From NCBI GenBank assembly GCA_902729315.2, contig LR746273.1, forward strand, positions 3,821,001 to 3,885,000: a DNA stretch of 64,000 nucleotides. Direction: 5' to 3'. A model generated the notes under the pieces. The model did not search any database. It had not been told where the DNA came from and saw nothing but the letters and a program-made list of their open reading frames with translations. This document shows positions 1 to 12,700 of this stretch, in pieces. The DNA is from Spirodela intermedia (lineage: Eukaryota > Streptophyta > Magnoliopsida > Alismatales > Araceae). A program made the translations under genes and the position numbers. Position 1 is the first letter of the stretch. Each line of letters begins with the position of its first letter.

Positions 1-2657
1 GCCAGTATTTTGCTCCTAATTTCGGCAATGTTTGCCTGTAAGGAACGTACCTAAACAATCACAAATAAAATGCATACTATTGCGAATAGACCTCCAACAA
101 GAAGAACGCATGCGAATTGCCTCCTGGGAAATTCATTGATTAAGAAGGAATCCTTAAATGTTACATATGGCTGTTTCTGTCAACCTGCTTTATCTATTAA
201 TTATCAATTCAATGCCTCATCACTATGTCAACACCTATGAAAAGGAAGACAGGAGATCTCACTTTAACCTTTCTGATATGCCACCATGCAACAGCTTACG
301 TGCCCCATAACCCCCAATATCTACATCTGCCATGCCCCACCCGAACTTCGACCTCAAGCACCATTGGATCTACCAGTTCAGTGAAAGTGCCACAATGCTA
401 ATGAGTCTCATTGCAACTCAGCAGGAATTCTTTACAGCGATTACCACAAACAAACACTGACGGGTGATCCAAATTTAGATATGACAAGAAAACTTTTCCA
501 TTTGAACATTAGGGAATCCAGATATAATGAACCAACGATGCCCACCAATGGGACAAATAAAATACAATTATCTCAAATTCCTCAAAATCAAAATCACTGA
601 GGCAAGCAATATGATAATCCCTCATTGTTGCATCCAATCTTGTGACACTCTCACAGGTCGTTTGCCCCTTTCAAGACTATACCAGTACTCTTGCCAGCAA
701 CAGCCATACTTTGACATCCATCTGAGATCGATAATGGTATCGTCCTACGTCCATTAGCCTTCTGAAAGCACTAATAAGCAGCAACCCTGATGGTGCATCC
801 TTAGTACAGAATCGGATCGAGAACTCGGTCACTTGGTTAGCAGTCATCATTGAAGATGGATTCCGTATCCCATTTGGCCTACACTTCACTTGCCTGTGCA
901 TGCTCCCTTCTACGGTCCTCTCTCCATCTGTATTGTGATGAAATTCCAGAGATAGTATTACCTATTACGCTGACTATATATTCTTGATAGTTCGGCCCAA
1001 GATATTTAAATTATGCAAACAGATAATGGTTTCTGAAAAAGTCGTTGAACACAAGAAAAGTTAGGCATAAAGAACAACAAAAAACTTTAAAATCTAAGAG
1101 AAAATGAACCACATTTTTAACATGATAATCAAAACTATCCCACAATCGGTTGTGGTCCGTATTCAGTGAAGATGATATAAAATATAATACTTTTGAGATT
1201 AGTTGATCCACTTGATTTCAACACACCGTATGTAAGTGTTAAGCGAATGACCAACTTTAATTTCTGGCAAGAAAGAGCTGTGAAAGTAGAACAGAATCGA
1301 AAGAAATAATGAAGACCCAAAAACTGTAGCTGAAAAAGGCCCAAACAGGTGAATCGTGGACAGCCCAAATGCTGTACTCTTATAGCTACAAGATTCCTTT
1401 TTCTATGCTACTTTTTTTGTATTTTCTTCTGAGGAGTCATATGTTCTAGGTTTTTTCACTAGCAGGTTCTATTTTTCAGGAGATCTAGAACTAAATTTTT
1501 CATATTTACACAAGGACAAAATATCAAAGTAAGTTGTTGATCCCTTTCTCTCCTTGTGGATTCAAGGGTACTCTCTTTTCTGAAATTTCTATGTTAAAGT
1601 TTTTGAGCTCATACACTTGTTTTGATACCAGTTGACATAGCAGAAGGAAGATAAAATCTTGGACCTGCTAAGAACGAAAAGAAAGATCCTTTAATCCACA
1701 AGGAGCTGAAGAGGGGATCCTTGAGTCAGAAGGATTAAGAGAGGGGGTCCATTTAATCCACAAAAAGTTCCTAGAACCACAAGGAGAGAGCTAAAACAAG
1801 GCTTTGGGTCAAAAATTGTCTCCCTTTACATTTTTTCCTTCTTTAAATAGAAAAAAATATTTGGAATCTCCTCATAAGTAGGATTTGCTAATAGAAAAGT
1901 CCAAAGGAAAGGTATCTCCTATAAAAGACAAAATATAAATGAAATATCCTAATACAATGGATCTGGGGGAGAAAGCATACTGAAATGTATGGGTCATCCG
2001 TTTTTAACCCACTCGAGCCTTTAAGGTTGCACTCTGTGGGAATTCCACGTTTCATGCAATTATGTTCCACATCAAGTTTCCAACGATCTTAACAGGTCCA
2101 ATAATGCCCAGAATAAAAAAAAATTCTGACATCAAGTTTCCAACTAAATTTTTTCCTTCACAGGTCATATCAAAACCTTAATCAACATGGCATTGAATGG
2201 GAAACAGAACCTCATGCGCTCTAGTATCTGAAAAGGAATGTAAGTCAGCCAAAAAAGCCTTTCACTGGAGTATTTTAGATTGCAAGGTTAAAGAAACTCA
2301 AAAATGGCTTCACCTATTATTACGTGAAATTGCAGTCTAATCGGCCACACAAACTATTTTAAAAAAAAACGCATTCCCTCGTAACTAAATTCAGAGTGAG
2401 AACCCCAAATCGATGTTCATCAAAAGCTGATAAATGGATTTAACATCATCAGATGTCAAGAATAGATGAATAATTGAAGATGCATGTTCGTCAATAACAC
2501 AAAGTGAACCTGACAGTCATATTTCGACAGGATCGGCAACAGGAAAGACGGGGAGCCTTCAGCAGCACAAATTTTAGACAAATAAACAGATATCGACCAC
2601 AATATTTACTTTACTGGCAATAAAAAGAGGTAAAAGATGAGAAGAAATGCAATCAAC
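1..2657. other. No clear gene; probably intron or 3' part of the ubiquitin-like gene
   Basis: Apart from the weak candidate at 51-123, no exon is recognisable here. The next exon of the ubiquitin-like gene must start in phase 1 on the minus strand. I looked for a continuation of its beta-grasp fold and did not find one, so the gene may have a long intron or extend beyond the left edge. A minus-strand open stretch around 677-901 is longer than most but matches nothing I know. Confidence 0.5.
51..123 (-). CDS. Candidate last exon encoding a C-terminal membrane anchor (uncertain)
   Basis: On the minus strand a CCCAG acceptor-like site is followed by an open stretch that reads RQFACVLLVGGLFAIVCILF, then three more hydrophobic residues and a TAG stop. 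This would be a single strongly hydrophobic helix at the very end of a protein, as in tail-anchored proteins. It could be the last exon of the ubiquitin-like gene starting at 2963, but I could not find connecting exons, and a chance open stretch of 24 codons is quite possible. I do not recognise the sequence. Confidence 0.22.
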
Positions 2658-2963
2658 CTCCATCCTTCAGGTTGACCACGAGGTCGTCCCCGCGAATCCC
2701 TTGGTCACAGAGCGTCCGTCCCCGGAGGATCAGCTTGAGCTCCTCCACGGGAATGTCGCTCTCTGCCGCTACGATCCTCCTCAACTCGAGAACCTACCAT
2801 CAGGAGTACCATGAAAACCGGGCAAACCGATAACCCACGAGAGAGGGGAAAAGGATTTGTTGGAGAATCCTACTCGCACTGCGGAAGGGATATGCATCTT
2901 CGTAGGGCGCCCTGGCCCTATTCTCTTCACCGTGATCTCCACGTCCCTCTCCTCTTCCCCCAT
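2658..2963 (-). CDS. Ubiquitin-like (UBL) domain protein, first two exons (partial)
   Basis: Exon 1 (2880-2963, 28 codons) begins MGEEERDVEITVKRIGPGRP and ends ..HIPSA. Exon 2 (2658-2793, phase 0 in, phase 1 out) continues VLELRRIVAAESDIPVEELK, then LILRGRTLCD and ends ..DDLVVNLKDG. Joined, these give about 73 residues with the ubiquitin pattern: beta hairpin, helix, the LILRGRxLxD strand and loop, and a final LVVNLKDG strand start. The next exon must finish the last strand. Plant proteins of this kind include the UBL-SAYSvFN membrane proteins, whose UBL opens in a similar way, but without the C-terminal part the subfamily cannot be set. The exon 1 donor (GTGCGA) is weak. The gene lies on the same strand as CHY1, with about 790 bp between the CHY1 stop and this start codon. 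Confidence 0.68.
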
Positions 2964-3754
2964 GACGATGGAGGATGGGAGAGAGAGACAGCGCGGAGAC
3001 CCTGAACGCTGTTCTTCTGCCTTCTCCAGAAGCAGGAGTCAACGCCTTATAGGGGCCCAAGATAGACATTAATGGGTCAAGCCCAGGCCTTTCGCCCAGC
3101 TCTGGTCCAAGTCTCAGCCTACACCCTCGTAATTAGGCCAGAGTTTGAGATTTTAATCCCGGGGTCACAGTATCATACAAGAGGGGTCTCTCTCTGGCGG
3201 TCAACAGAGATCCAAGGATGAACAACATCCCAGGCGACATTTTCTTAACACACGCAATCTCCGCTTTTACTCTCTACATGGACTTCCACCTTTGAAAAGG
3301 GCAGAAGTAACGCAATAGTCTTCAGTCCATGAACATTTCCATATATGCATACACACATATATACATATATATATATATATATATATTCAATTTATTTGAT
3401 AATTTGGTTGCCTAAAATACAATCATGAAGACCCAGGTACTAATCTAACGTTCCACTTGGGCAAAGATCAGCGAGTGGACATCATGGTGGAACTATTTCG
3501 ACAGTATTTTTCACTGTCTAGTACAAGCTTATTTATTCAGTGGGCATAATTGCTACGCGAAGAAGATGGATGAGCCTTATTCATGAATGAACATTCTGAT
3601 CCATAGAGCCTTTCTCATTCACATTCCACTGCAGATGATTCAGACTGGTAGGTGGAAGGAGGACGTCGGCTATGCACTCTACTACCAGCCAGCCAAGCCA
3701 ACCCATGATGAACAAAATGTACAGGTTGGAGTACAGATCAGAGTGGGTGGCACT
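2964..3754. other. Intergenic spacer between CHY1 and the UBL gene
   Basis: This holds the CHY1 3' flank and the promoter side of the UBL gene, both on the minus strand. It contains an (AT)n microsatellite at about 3365-3386. I see no other gene or repeat. Confidence 0.6.
3365..3386. repeat. (AT)n microsatellite
   Basis: An uninterrupted run of AT dinucleotides, about 11 units, preceded by imperfect ACATAT units. It lies in the spacer downstream of CHY1. Confidence 0.9.
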
Positions 3755-6700
3755 TCAGAGCTTCGACCTGCCCGTGCCACGTCTCAGTCGAGGGAAACTC
3801 AACTCTTCCCATTCTGGATCATCCACAGGGGCAAAGTACTTACTGATCATCTCCTCACTTACTAGTTCCAATTTAGAAGGCTCCCACTAGAAAAAAAGCA
3901 AGATATATTAGACCGACTAAATAGTAAATAATACGTAGTTGTGAAGAGGAATGTAAACGACTGTTAGCAATTATGCAGATAATGAGGGCGCCGACCTTTG
4001 GATTCTTGTCTTTGTCAACTAGTATGGCCCTACAACCCTGCATGCCAGACCTGGTGTTGAGTGAGATGGATCATCAAGGATAGCATGAATCAATACCTTC
4101 GATAAAGAATAGTATGCACCTCGAAGAAATCCTTGCTGATTTCTCCTCGAAGAATATGAGAAACCATCCTGTATTCTCGGATAAGACATTGGCCAACTCC
4201 TTGAGACCTTCCTTCTCGGATCTGTGATAACCCAAATTATTGAACCATGAGAACCCACCCAGAGGAAGAAAAGTTTTAATCAATGCAGTAATATCATTGA
4301 ACCGAGTGATAAGTAGCCACTAAGTTGGAACCAGAGTTTTCAGGCACACCATTACTGCTAAGTTTAGACTATGGAGGTCGCAGATGATACTTCATCATTC
4401 ACCGTGAGACAAACTGAAAACTGGACATCTGGAGGTATGCAGATATTGGGGCAAGGAAGAGAGAAAGAGTTTTTATTGCGCAATTTATTGGAAAAATACA
4501 GATTTTTGGCATATATTGAGCTACGGAATCATGGGCATACGATCCATCTTTGATGGCCTTCTGACGATCAGCTTGTCAACCCCTAATTACGGATCGAGAC
4601 AATAATTTTGGGATATCTTATCTCGGAGGAGGAAGAAATTTTATCAGGTAGTCAAGGTATGGATCATTGAACTATGCATTGTAATGTGTTTCTTCCACTC
4701 ACCATCCCATCCAAAAATTTGCATTTAAAACTTTACTAGGCTAAAATATCCATTCCATTACAATAATATTTAACAAATATCGAGCCCCTTTGCAACCATC
4801 CTTGTTTTTGAAAATACCCTGTAGCATGATAATGTGTAGACGGATATGTTCCTTTCTTCTCTTATTGATACGAAATGCACAAGCCATAAGGGAGCACATG
4901 CATGGGAGAGCAAAGCCCATACACACACGTCGTCACTAACAAGTCACCATGTAGAGGATATCTTCGGCATTTTGCAGGACCTTGGTCTGAAAGACGACAA
5001 CTTCTAGGCAGTGCATCTTTCTAATTTGATACGTAAAAAGGGCGGATTTTAACCAAGTACTAATCATTTTATGAACTACACGCCTTTTTTTATTTCTCTG
5101 TGCTCTGGTTACCAGAATTATATACTTATATTGTAGTTTCTACCATATTGATTGTTTATCTCAATAGGACAGTCATTTTCTGTGTCCCAGTAAAAGGAAA
5201 TTGAGGTCTTGTGCCGAATCACTGAAAGCAATCGTCATCAACCATTTCATAGTTTAGTCTATGACGTTTGTTTCCTCGCATCAAAATTGTTTCCACTTTG
5301 TAAACATCTCATTTCATGTTTATGAACACGGAATATCTACTATTATGGCAATGACACGCTGAAAGTAAAATTTTATATAATCATCAATTTTCTAATCATC
5401 TGGGTTCTGAAGAAAAGGCATAGCAGACCTCTCGAAACAAACTAAAAGAAATAATCAGCAACGTTCCACACACCATTTCAAGGACTATTTTCTTTCCTTC
5501 CATTATGGGCAAATTGAAACTAATTATCCAATTTTCCATATTTATGATTTACTACCATTTCTTCCCATTGTTGAGAGAAAATAATGCATCTGTCCTAGAG
5601 ATGGATTAGATGTATACTCATGGCAAGTAACTTTGTTGGACATGCTTTTAGAAACACCATGTGATATCCCTAGGTTTCTGTGTCAACAGAAACATGTGAT
5701 GCTTCTCAGACCAGCAAGAATATTTTGGATGACATAGAAATAAATAGGTTTTATCCTCCCCAAGCAAATGATTTCAAGGTTCATAGATAGTAGTAGGCAC
5801 ACAAAAAATCTAATCCAACATTTCCGTTGAAGGAAAGTTCTTAGTCATGGCAGGAAATGATCCATCGTGAGAAAATGGCAATTTCAATCTCGATCACTGT
5901 TGTTTAGAGTGACATAGGAGAACCATAGCATTATCTCTGGACCACATAAATTTCATAACAAAACCTCCATAGTGGATTGAAAGCCCTAAGGAATCTAAAT
6001 ATTCTAGGAAATTTTGTCATCTTGGGATAGAAGAGGATGTCCTAAAACAGCATGGTTCATGAAACTACCTAGTTATGGATTGAAATGGTCAGAACGGTAA
6101 AATTCCATCAATCCCATACTGTGTGAAGCAGCTAGTGCTAGGTAACAAGGTGAAAAAGTTGCAGCAGTATGCGGCTCTTAAATTATACCATATTACCAGA
6201 AGTGTCCTTAAGTTGTCCATGAAAACTGAAGTGCATAATCTCCAGGGTATCTTGGATGATTACATGTGAAGAATTCATAAACAAAGACTATGTTTTCCCC
6301 ACCAAGAAATCGGATGCTTACCGATCTGAGAGAAATTTTAAGACTCGAAGGTGATGCCTTCTTTAATGATTGAATTGCTCCTTTAATCCACTCGTCAGAG
6401 CAACTCCTAGCTTCTAGCTCCTGCGGTAACCAAGATGTGGATAAGGAAGTAAGAACAATCTGGCATATCTAGAGCAGAAAAGGAAGAGGATAGGAGTGAG
6501 GACAAAGATAACAAAATACCACAGGCAATATTGAAAGAAAATTGATGATTCCAAAAAAGCCAACCTCAAATTTGATAGTTTAAGGCTGACGGAAGGAAAA
6601 CTTAATGTTGAACTTGTGAGGGTAACAATAACTTCTAAACACAAAAGAACAAATGTTGCATGTATGTTGAGGTGAGTTTTTGAGTTCAAGAGTACTGTGA

Positions 6701-9700
6701 AAAATTAACAATGTAGCATCCATATAGTTGTCAAGATATTAGCTTATTGAACACTTGATAAACTTTTTTATTATTGGAACTGACTAAGTGAAGAAACATA
6801 AGGCGGAGAGATAAGACCATATCAGGAAAATAAGAGGCATCCCTTAAACGCTTAATAGAACTGTCAGCAAAGATCTCAATAAGATTCCGGCGGTATAACG
6901 AAAATATAAGGAAAGAAATCAAGGAGCCAAATGGGTGGGGAAGGGAAAAAACATCAGAGGAGGCATTGAGAAATCCAAAAGAATGGAGCATCTCGAGCAT
7001 AACTTCAAGATGATGCAACATAATAGTTACTATTCTCATGCGTGAAGCCATACGAAAAAAAAGTGAAACTCCACTGAACTGACTGGAAATAGATCAATCC
7101 CATACATTATACTGTGCGTAGTGAGGACTTTCTAGGAGGGAATTGAGACACAGACCAAGTGCATGAGCTGAAAAGCGGGAGATTACTTTGAGATAACTCG
7201 AACCCATATCTGGGATTTACGACACTCAGCCATGGCTCATTTGGATAAAAAAAGAACGAAAGAAAATAGATTAACAGCAATTCAGAACATGTTCATTGTT
7301 AGAATAGTGGCATGCAGAAGGATCTGTGATCATACAAGAAAGGTGTAAATAAAAAAAACGAACCGTCAAAAACTCTAGCATTGTCGACCATCACACAATC
7401 GACACTGACCACAAATATAAAAGTGAATGGAAGAAAATATCTACGAAAAACTGAGCTATTTTAAAATAATCTTATTAGAATAAAGGGTCACAACTTCATA
7501 ATGTCTTGGGGACAACAGAATTGATATTTTTTTCTAAACCCGTGATTTACCAAGTAATTAACACATTGCCTTATTTTCACATAAAACATGCGCTTCAAGT
7601 ATTCTGTCTTACTCCTAGTCTGAAAGCACTTCGATTTCAAGACACCCTTCCTAATCCCAGCAACGACTTCAATCAATTCTTAACTGTATCCATGAGAAAA
7701 CACTTCACATAATGTACCCCAAAACCTTCTCTTTTGATTTGTGTAGTCAAGTTACAGGTTATATGTCAAAATGATACAAATTCAAAAAATCATGTTAAAC
7801 AAGCAACTTGTGAGTAAAATACATCATTAGATCATCTGAGCTTCGGTAAAAGTAAAAACAATAATGAAGCCATGGGAATCCTGAGTGACACCTTACTTGC
7901 AATGGAAGAGACAAGATATAGTCGATTAACTTGCAATGAGGTACGAAAGTACAGAGACAACTAGCTTCAAGATGCATAAATCTCAAAAATTACTCAAGAA
8001 GAACTTGAATATGCTACCGGAATCCGGTCATTGGCATATTACAAATGAAATATATAGGACAATTGTCCGCATGATGATCCCGTCAGTCACAGATCATATC
8101 AGCATCCGGTAAAGAGAGTGTGCAGTGACCCAATCCCATGAAAATGCCAACTTGTTTAAAGGCAATGAGGAAAACACTGTCATTGTAAACACGAAAAGAG
8201 ATTGCAGGCAATTCTTCATTAACTACGAGATAGGGAGTACAATATAAACCCTCATCCCCCGACTAGAGAGATGAAACCCTCGTTCTTATAAATGTGAAGG
8301 GAGAAAAAGAGATGCGAAACATGGACAAATGCCTCTTAATTGGGCGGACATTTCCTATATACTGCTGATAGTAGGGAACAAGCACTTATGTGGCCCCTGT
8401 ACTTGAGAACGATGTCCAGACATTATCCTTTGTAGCTAGAAAGAAATGGTAAACATTTTGTGAGGAAACTCTCTCACTTATAGTAATAAGATAGTTTTAA
8501 AAAGAGATTGAAGCATATTATAAATTATAATGAGAGAAAAACTCTCATTTTACACACTTAAAAAAAAGAAAACCTGCTAACACCCTTCAAGAGACATTAC
8601 GATTCATTCAGAAATTCGAAAGGTTCATCAAAACCATATACAATGAGGATTATACCCAAAATAAAGAAGAACCCCCGGAACCAATGTTTGTCCACACAAG
8701 ATTCGCCAATAAACCTTACCAACATGATTTCATACACTATGGATATTCTGAACGTACCATTATGGACCTTTTGCATTTGAATTTACATATATAATACAAA
8801 GACTGCGTGACAAATAGAGCTTAGAGATTTATAAGACATTCAACTTACAAGTTCACATATAATTTCTTCAACTGTTCCTTTACAGAAGCAGCGGTCAATT
8901 ATATCAAGCCTGTAACAGGAAGGGCAAACACTATGAACGATCACAATGACTACATGTGAACTATAGACAATTCAACGACATGCAGATTACACAGACAACT
9001 GCAGAGACATAGAATCTCTATTTGATTTATATATATGTAAATGGAGAGGTAATACTCTCTTATGCACATTTAAATTAACGCATGACCGTCATACTGTTTG
9101 ACACAGATAAACAGCTAGTTTCCATGATTATTTAGAAAAAAATGCAACTCTGTTCTGACTATCTTTCCCAAAATAAGCATCATTATTGAAGTTTATTATT
9201 TTCCCCTACCCAAATAAACAGCCTGTAATGCGTACAGTGCACTATACACGCCTACTCAATGTGTTAACTATGGCGGACTAAGCATTGCTTTGACACACTT
9301 TTTCCCAGGTTCAACTGCATTTTAACCTTCTCAAGAAAATGGTAGCCAAGATGTCACAAGCACACGCATGCATAGAGTTAGGCTTGAAGAAGGGCTTGGT
9401 TTTGCAGATAACTAAAAGAGGCTAAACTTTTTTGATAATCATCCCGATGCTAGAGTACAATTCCAATAGAAACACAAACTACAATGGCGTACAATATTTT
9501 CAATAATTTAGTTCAACCTTGTTAGCTCCACTCTCCAAGCCTCATATTGGATGTATTTACGATGTTTCTCTTAAACGTACTATACATTAGTTTTCAGATT
9601 TATCATTCCTATTTTCTTCTATGAACTAGCTTTATTAAACAACAGGGTTGTCTAAACTAAAAGAATCCTGAAAATTAAACAATCATATGACCTCTAAAAC

Positions 9701-12700
9701 CACTATGGAACCATAACACTTTGGAGGTATAGCTTGAAAGTGGAAAAAACACTTGGAACACTTTGAGAGCATGAAGTGATGTAGCCTTTCATTCATACTA
9801 AACTTGGCAATTGAAGCACGAGCCCACATCAATCGAGGATGCATGGCAAAAGGCATTTTTCTATCTCCAAGCTTAATTCCATCTTTGTTGTCGAGAGGAC
9901 TTAATAACTAAACCCTGTATACTTTACATGCTGGCAGATATGCCCTTATGTGATAACTAAACCCTGTATACTTTACATGCTGGCAGATATGCCCTTATGT
10001 GTTTGCATCTATGTTAATGGCTCTAGAACTTTCAAGAGATCTGGTATAAATACTAAACTCTGTCCCTCTTTGTACAGTTGATTTTTTCATATCAAATAAA
10101 GTTTCTTTCCTCCTGAGGGTGCACACCATATTGAGGATCATACCATCTACATGGTATCAAAGCAAGGTTAGGGTTTAAAATCCCTTCCTCTTTACACTGT
10201 GCTCTTCCGGCAATGGACACTTCATTTCTGCTGGAGCTATTGGCATCGAGCTATTCCAGCACTGGACTCTTCGTTTCTGCAGTATCTCCCTAGAGCGAAT
10301 CCAGATGCAATCTCTCGAATTCACTTCCACACTTATTGATTCTTCTGCTATGGTCTCTGTATCGTCCTTTTATTGTCTCTGATTGAGATCTGTTCACGAA
10401 ATCTATTTTTCGTGAATTTGACTGTTTTTTTCCTTGAAATGAAAAATATAGGAGACATTGCTTCATCTTCTGGGGGAGATTCAGCCTCCATGAGAGAAGT
10501 TAATCTTGTCTCTGGTGGCACAAGATTACTCGTAGAACTTCCTGCAATGCCTGCAGAGTTCAAATTAACCGGATATAATCTGATACAATGGTCAGAATAT
10601 ATTCGTGAAGTTTTGACTGGAAGAGGAATGGTACATCATTTAATAAGAGGGGAAACAAGATTCATTGTCACATGAATTTCAAAGATGGAGAGAAGAGGAT
10701 GCTCTAATCAAAACTTGGCTCTGGGAACAATGATTCCCCAAATTAGCCATGATTTTTTCTTCCTAGCCACAGTCAAAGATTTATGAGAAACGGTTCACAT
10801 TAAATTCTCACAGAAAAATAATGAGGCTCATATACATAAACTTGAGACAAAATCGATGTCTACGATACAAGGGAGTAAATCTATGATAGAATCTGCAGGA
10901 GAGTTAAAGAATTTGTGGCAGGAACTTGATTATTATCTCAGTCTTGACAACAATCTTCATTGACCATAGCTTTATTTTTATGATTTATTTTCTCCTTGTC
11001 TGAATTCTAGGGATGGAATTTTAGAATTTTAGAAGCATGTGAATCCCTCTATTTAAAGTATATAATCATCAGAAACTATTAAAAAAATCATGCTTCGAAT
11101 TGTGAGAAAACAGCTGTTTTTTTTAGCCTTGTCATGTTCGGAGCCAACACTTGCGCACTCTATGCACTATTTCCTCATCAATTGTCAACCCTTGAGCAAG
11201 TATTGACAATCGAATCTTGTACTAAAATACTTTGTCATTTATGACATTGGAATCCAAGAGAAAAGAGAAAAAAAATTGAATCCACAGGGACAGAAAATTA
11301 ACAGGACAAAAAAATCCCATTCTCGTGTTCCCTCTTCTTAAAATAAGAAAAGCTATTTCTAGATATACTACAAAATAGAAACCACCGCCAAATATACCTA
11401 AAACAAAGAATCTACAAAAAAAAAATCCGAAACTATTTACAAGATAATCCGAAACAATAGGATCTTATGGAGAAAAAACTGCAACAATTTCGATTTTCAC
11501 TATCGACCGTTGCTAGGTTTCATTTTTTTTAGTAATCGTATTTGTCAAAATTCGGTCCTACATCAAACAAAACAGTTTTTATGCCATATATCAGCATATG
11601 TAAATTTGGCTCATCAAAATCAAGAGTTGTATTATTTGAGCATAATTTTAAATCCACGGCAACATTAGAGTTGTCTAAGGGAACAAGATCCATGACTTTA
11701 GAACAAGAGGATAAGTCTCTCAACTATAGACAAATTCCTCCAGGCACTATCTTAAAAGAACAAATAGAAAAAGAGGTCATATGACCTTGTAATCGTACTA
11801 CTGTTCAAAACTTTGAACTATTGCGATGTGATTTAATCAAGAATGGCCTTATTGCACATATTCCACTTGACATAATCAAAGAAATCAGATTATGCATATT
11901 TTGACAGTAAGGATATTTTTTTCCACCATCTGAGGCTTCTTATGATGGAACATAGTTTCCTTCTTGTGGCCCAAACATGATGCTCAGAGCTACTAGGCAC
12001 GTAAATTGGATGTTCGTGTATGCCCTCTCAGAGCAAAAACTCAGGGCCAAAAAGCTTGTATCTTCCTAGCAATGATGCAATGGTGTGATATCCATTATTG
12101 CTGTTATGTAAATCTAGTATTAAATCTAAAAGTTGAATAGAATATAAAATTTGAGGATCTAGTTTAACAAGGAGAAAGGAAAATATATCAAAGACGTCAT
12201 TATTCTCACCTATTATAAGCACTTGTTTGTTTCAAAGATGGAAGTTCAGAGAACTTGTTAATAACTGCAGAAATAGCCTCTGGATCTGATGGAGCCTTCT
12301 GGATAAATGACTCTTCCAGCAGAGATAGCCTCTGTAATTGCACAATTAAATTATTCCTTAACTCAAGCACATGCTCTTCAATCATTAATGAAGGGATGTG
12401 AAGGAAAATTTCTCAAAGGTAATGGAAAAACATGAAAAATGATAGAGTGGGCGATTCTCGAAACTAAAGGTAAAAAAATTATACGAGCTAAATGCTATGA
12501 CTAAAAACGAAAAAAAGCAGTTCTATAAATTGAAAAGTATCACTACTTCTAAGGGGAAATTTCTAGCTACCGTGGAAGGCACAAAGTGTGTTGCTAGGCC
12601 ACACGCAAGCATTTCAGCGCCATCTAGCCTTACACCAGTGAGACCCACATATTCTCCTGTAAGAGTTACAAAAATGAATGATAATTTACAACAAACCAAC

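Noticed and set aside
6731-7051. 106-codon minus-strand open frame as an extra CHY1 exon
   Set aside because: CHY1 exons 10 and 11 join in phase without it, and its sequence matches no part of the crotonase family.
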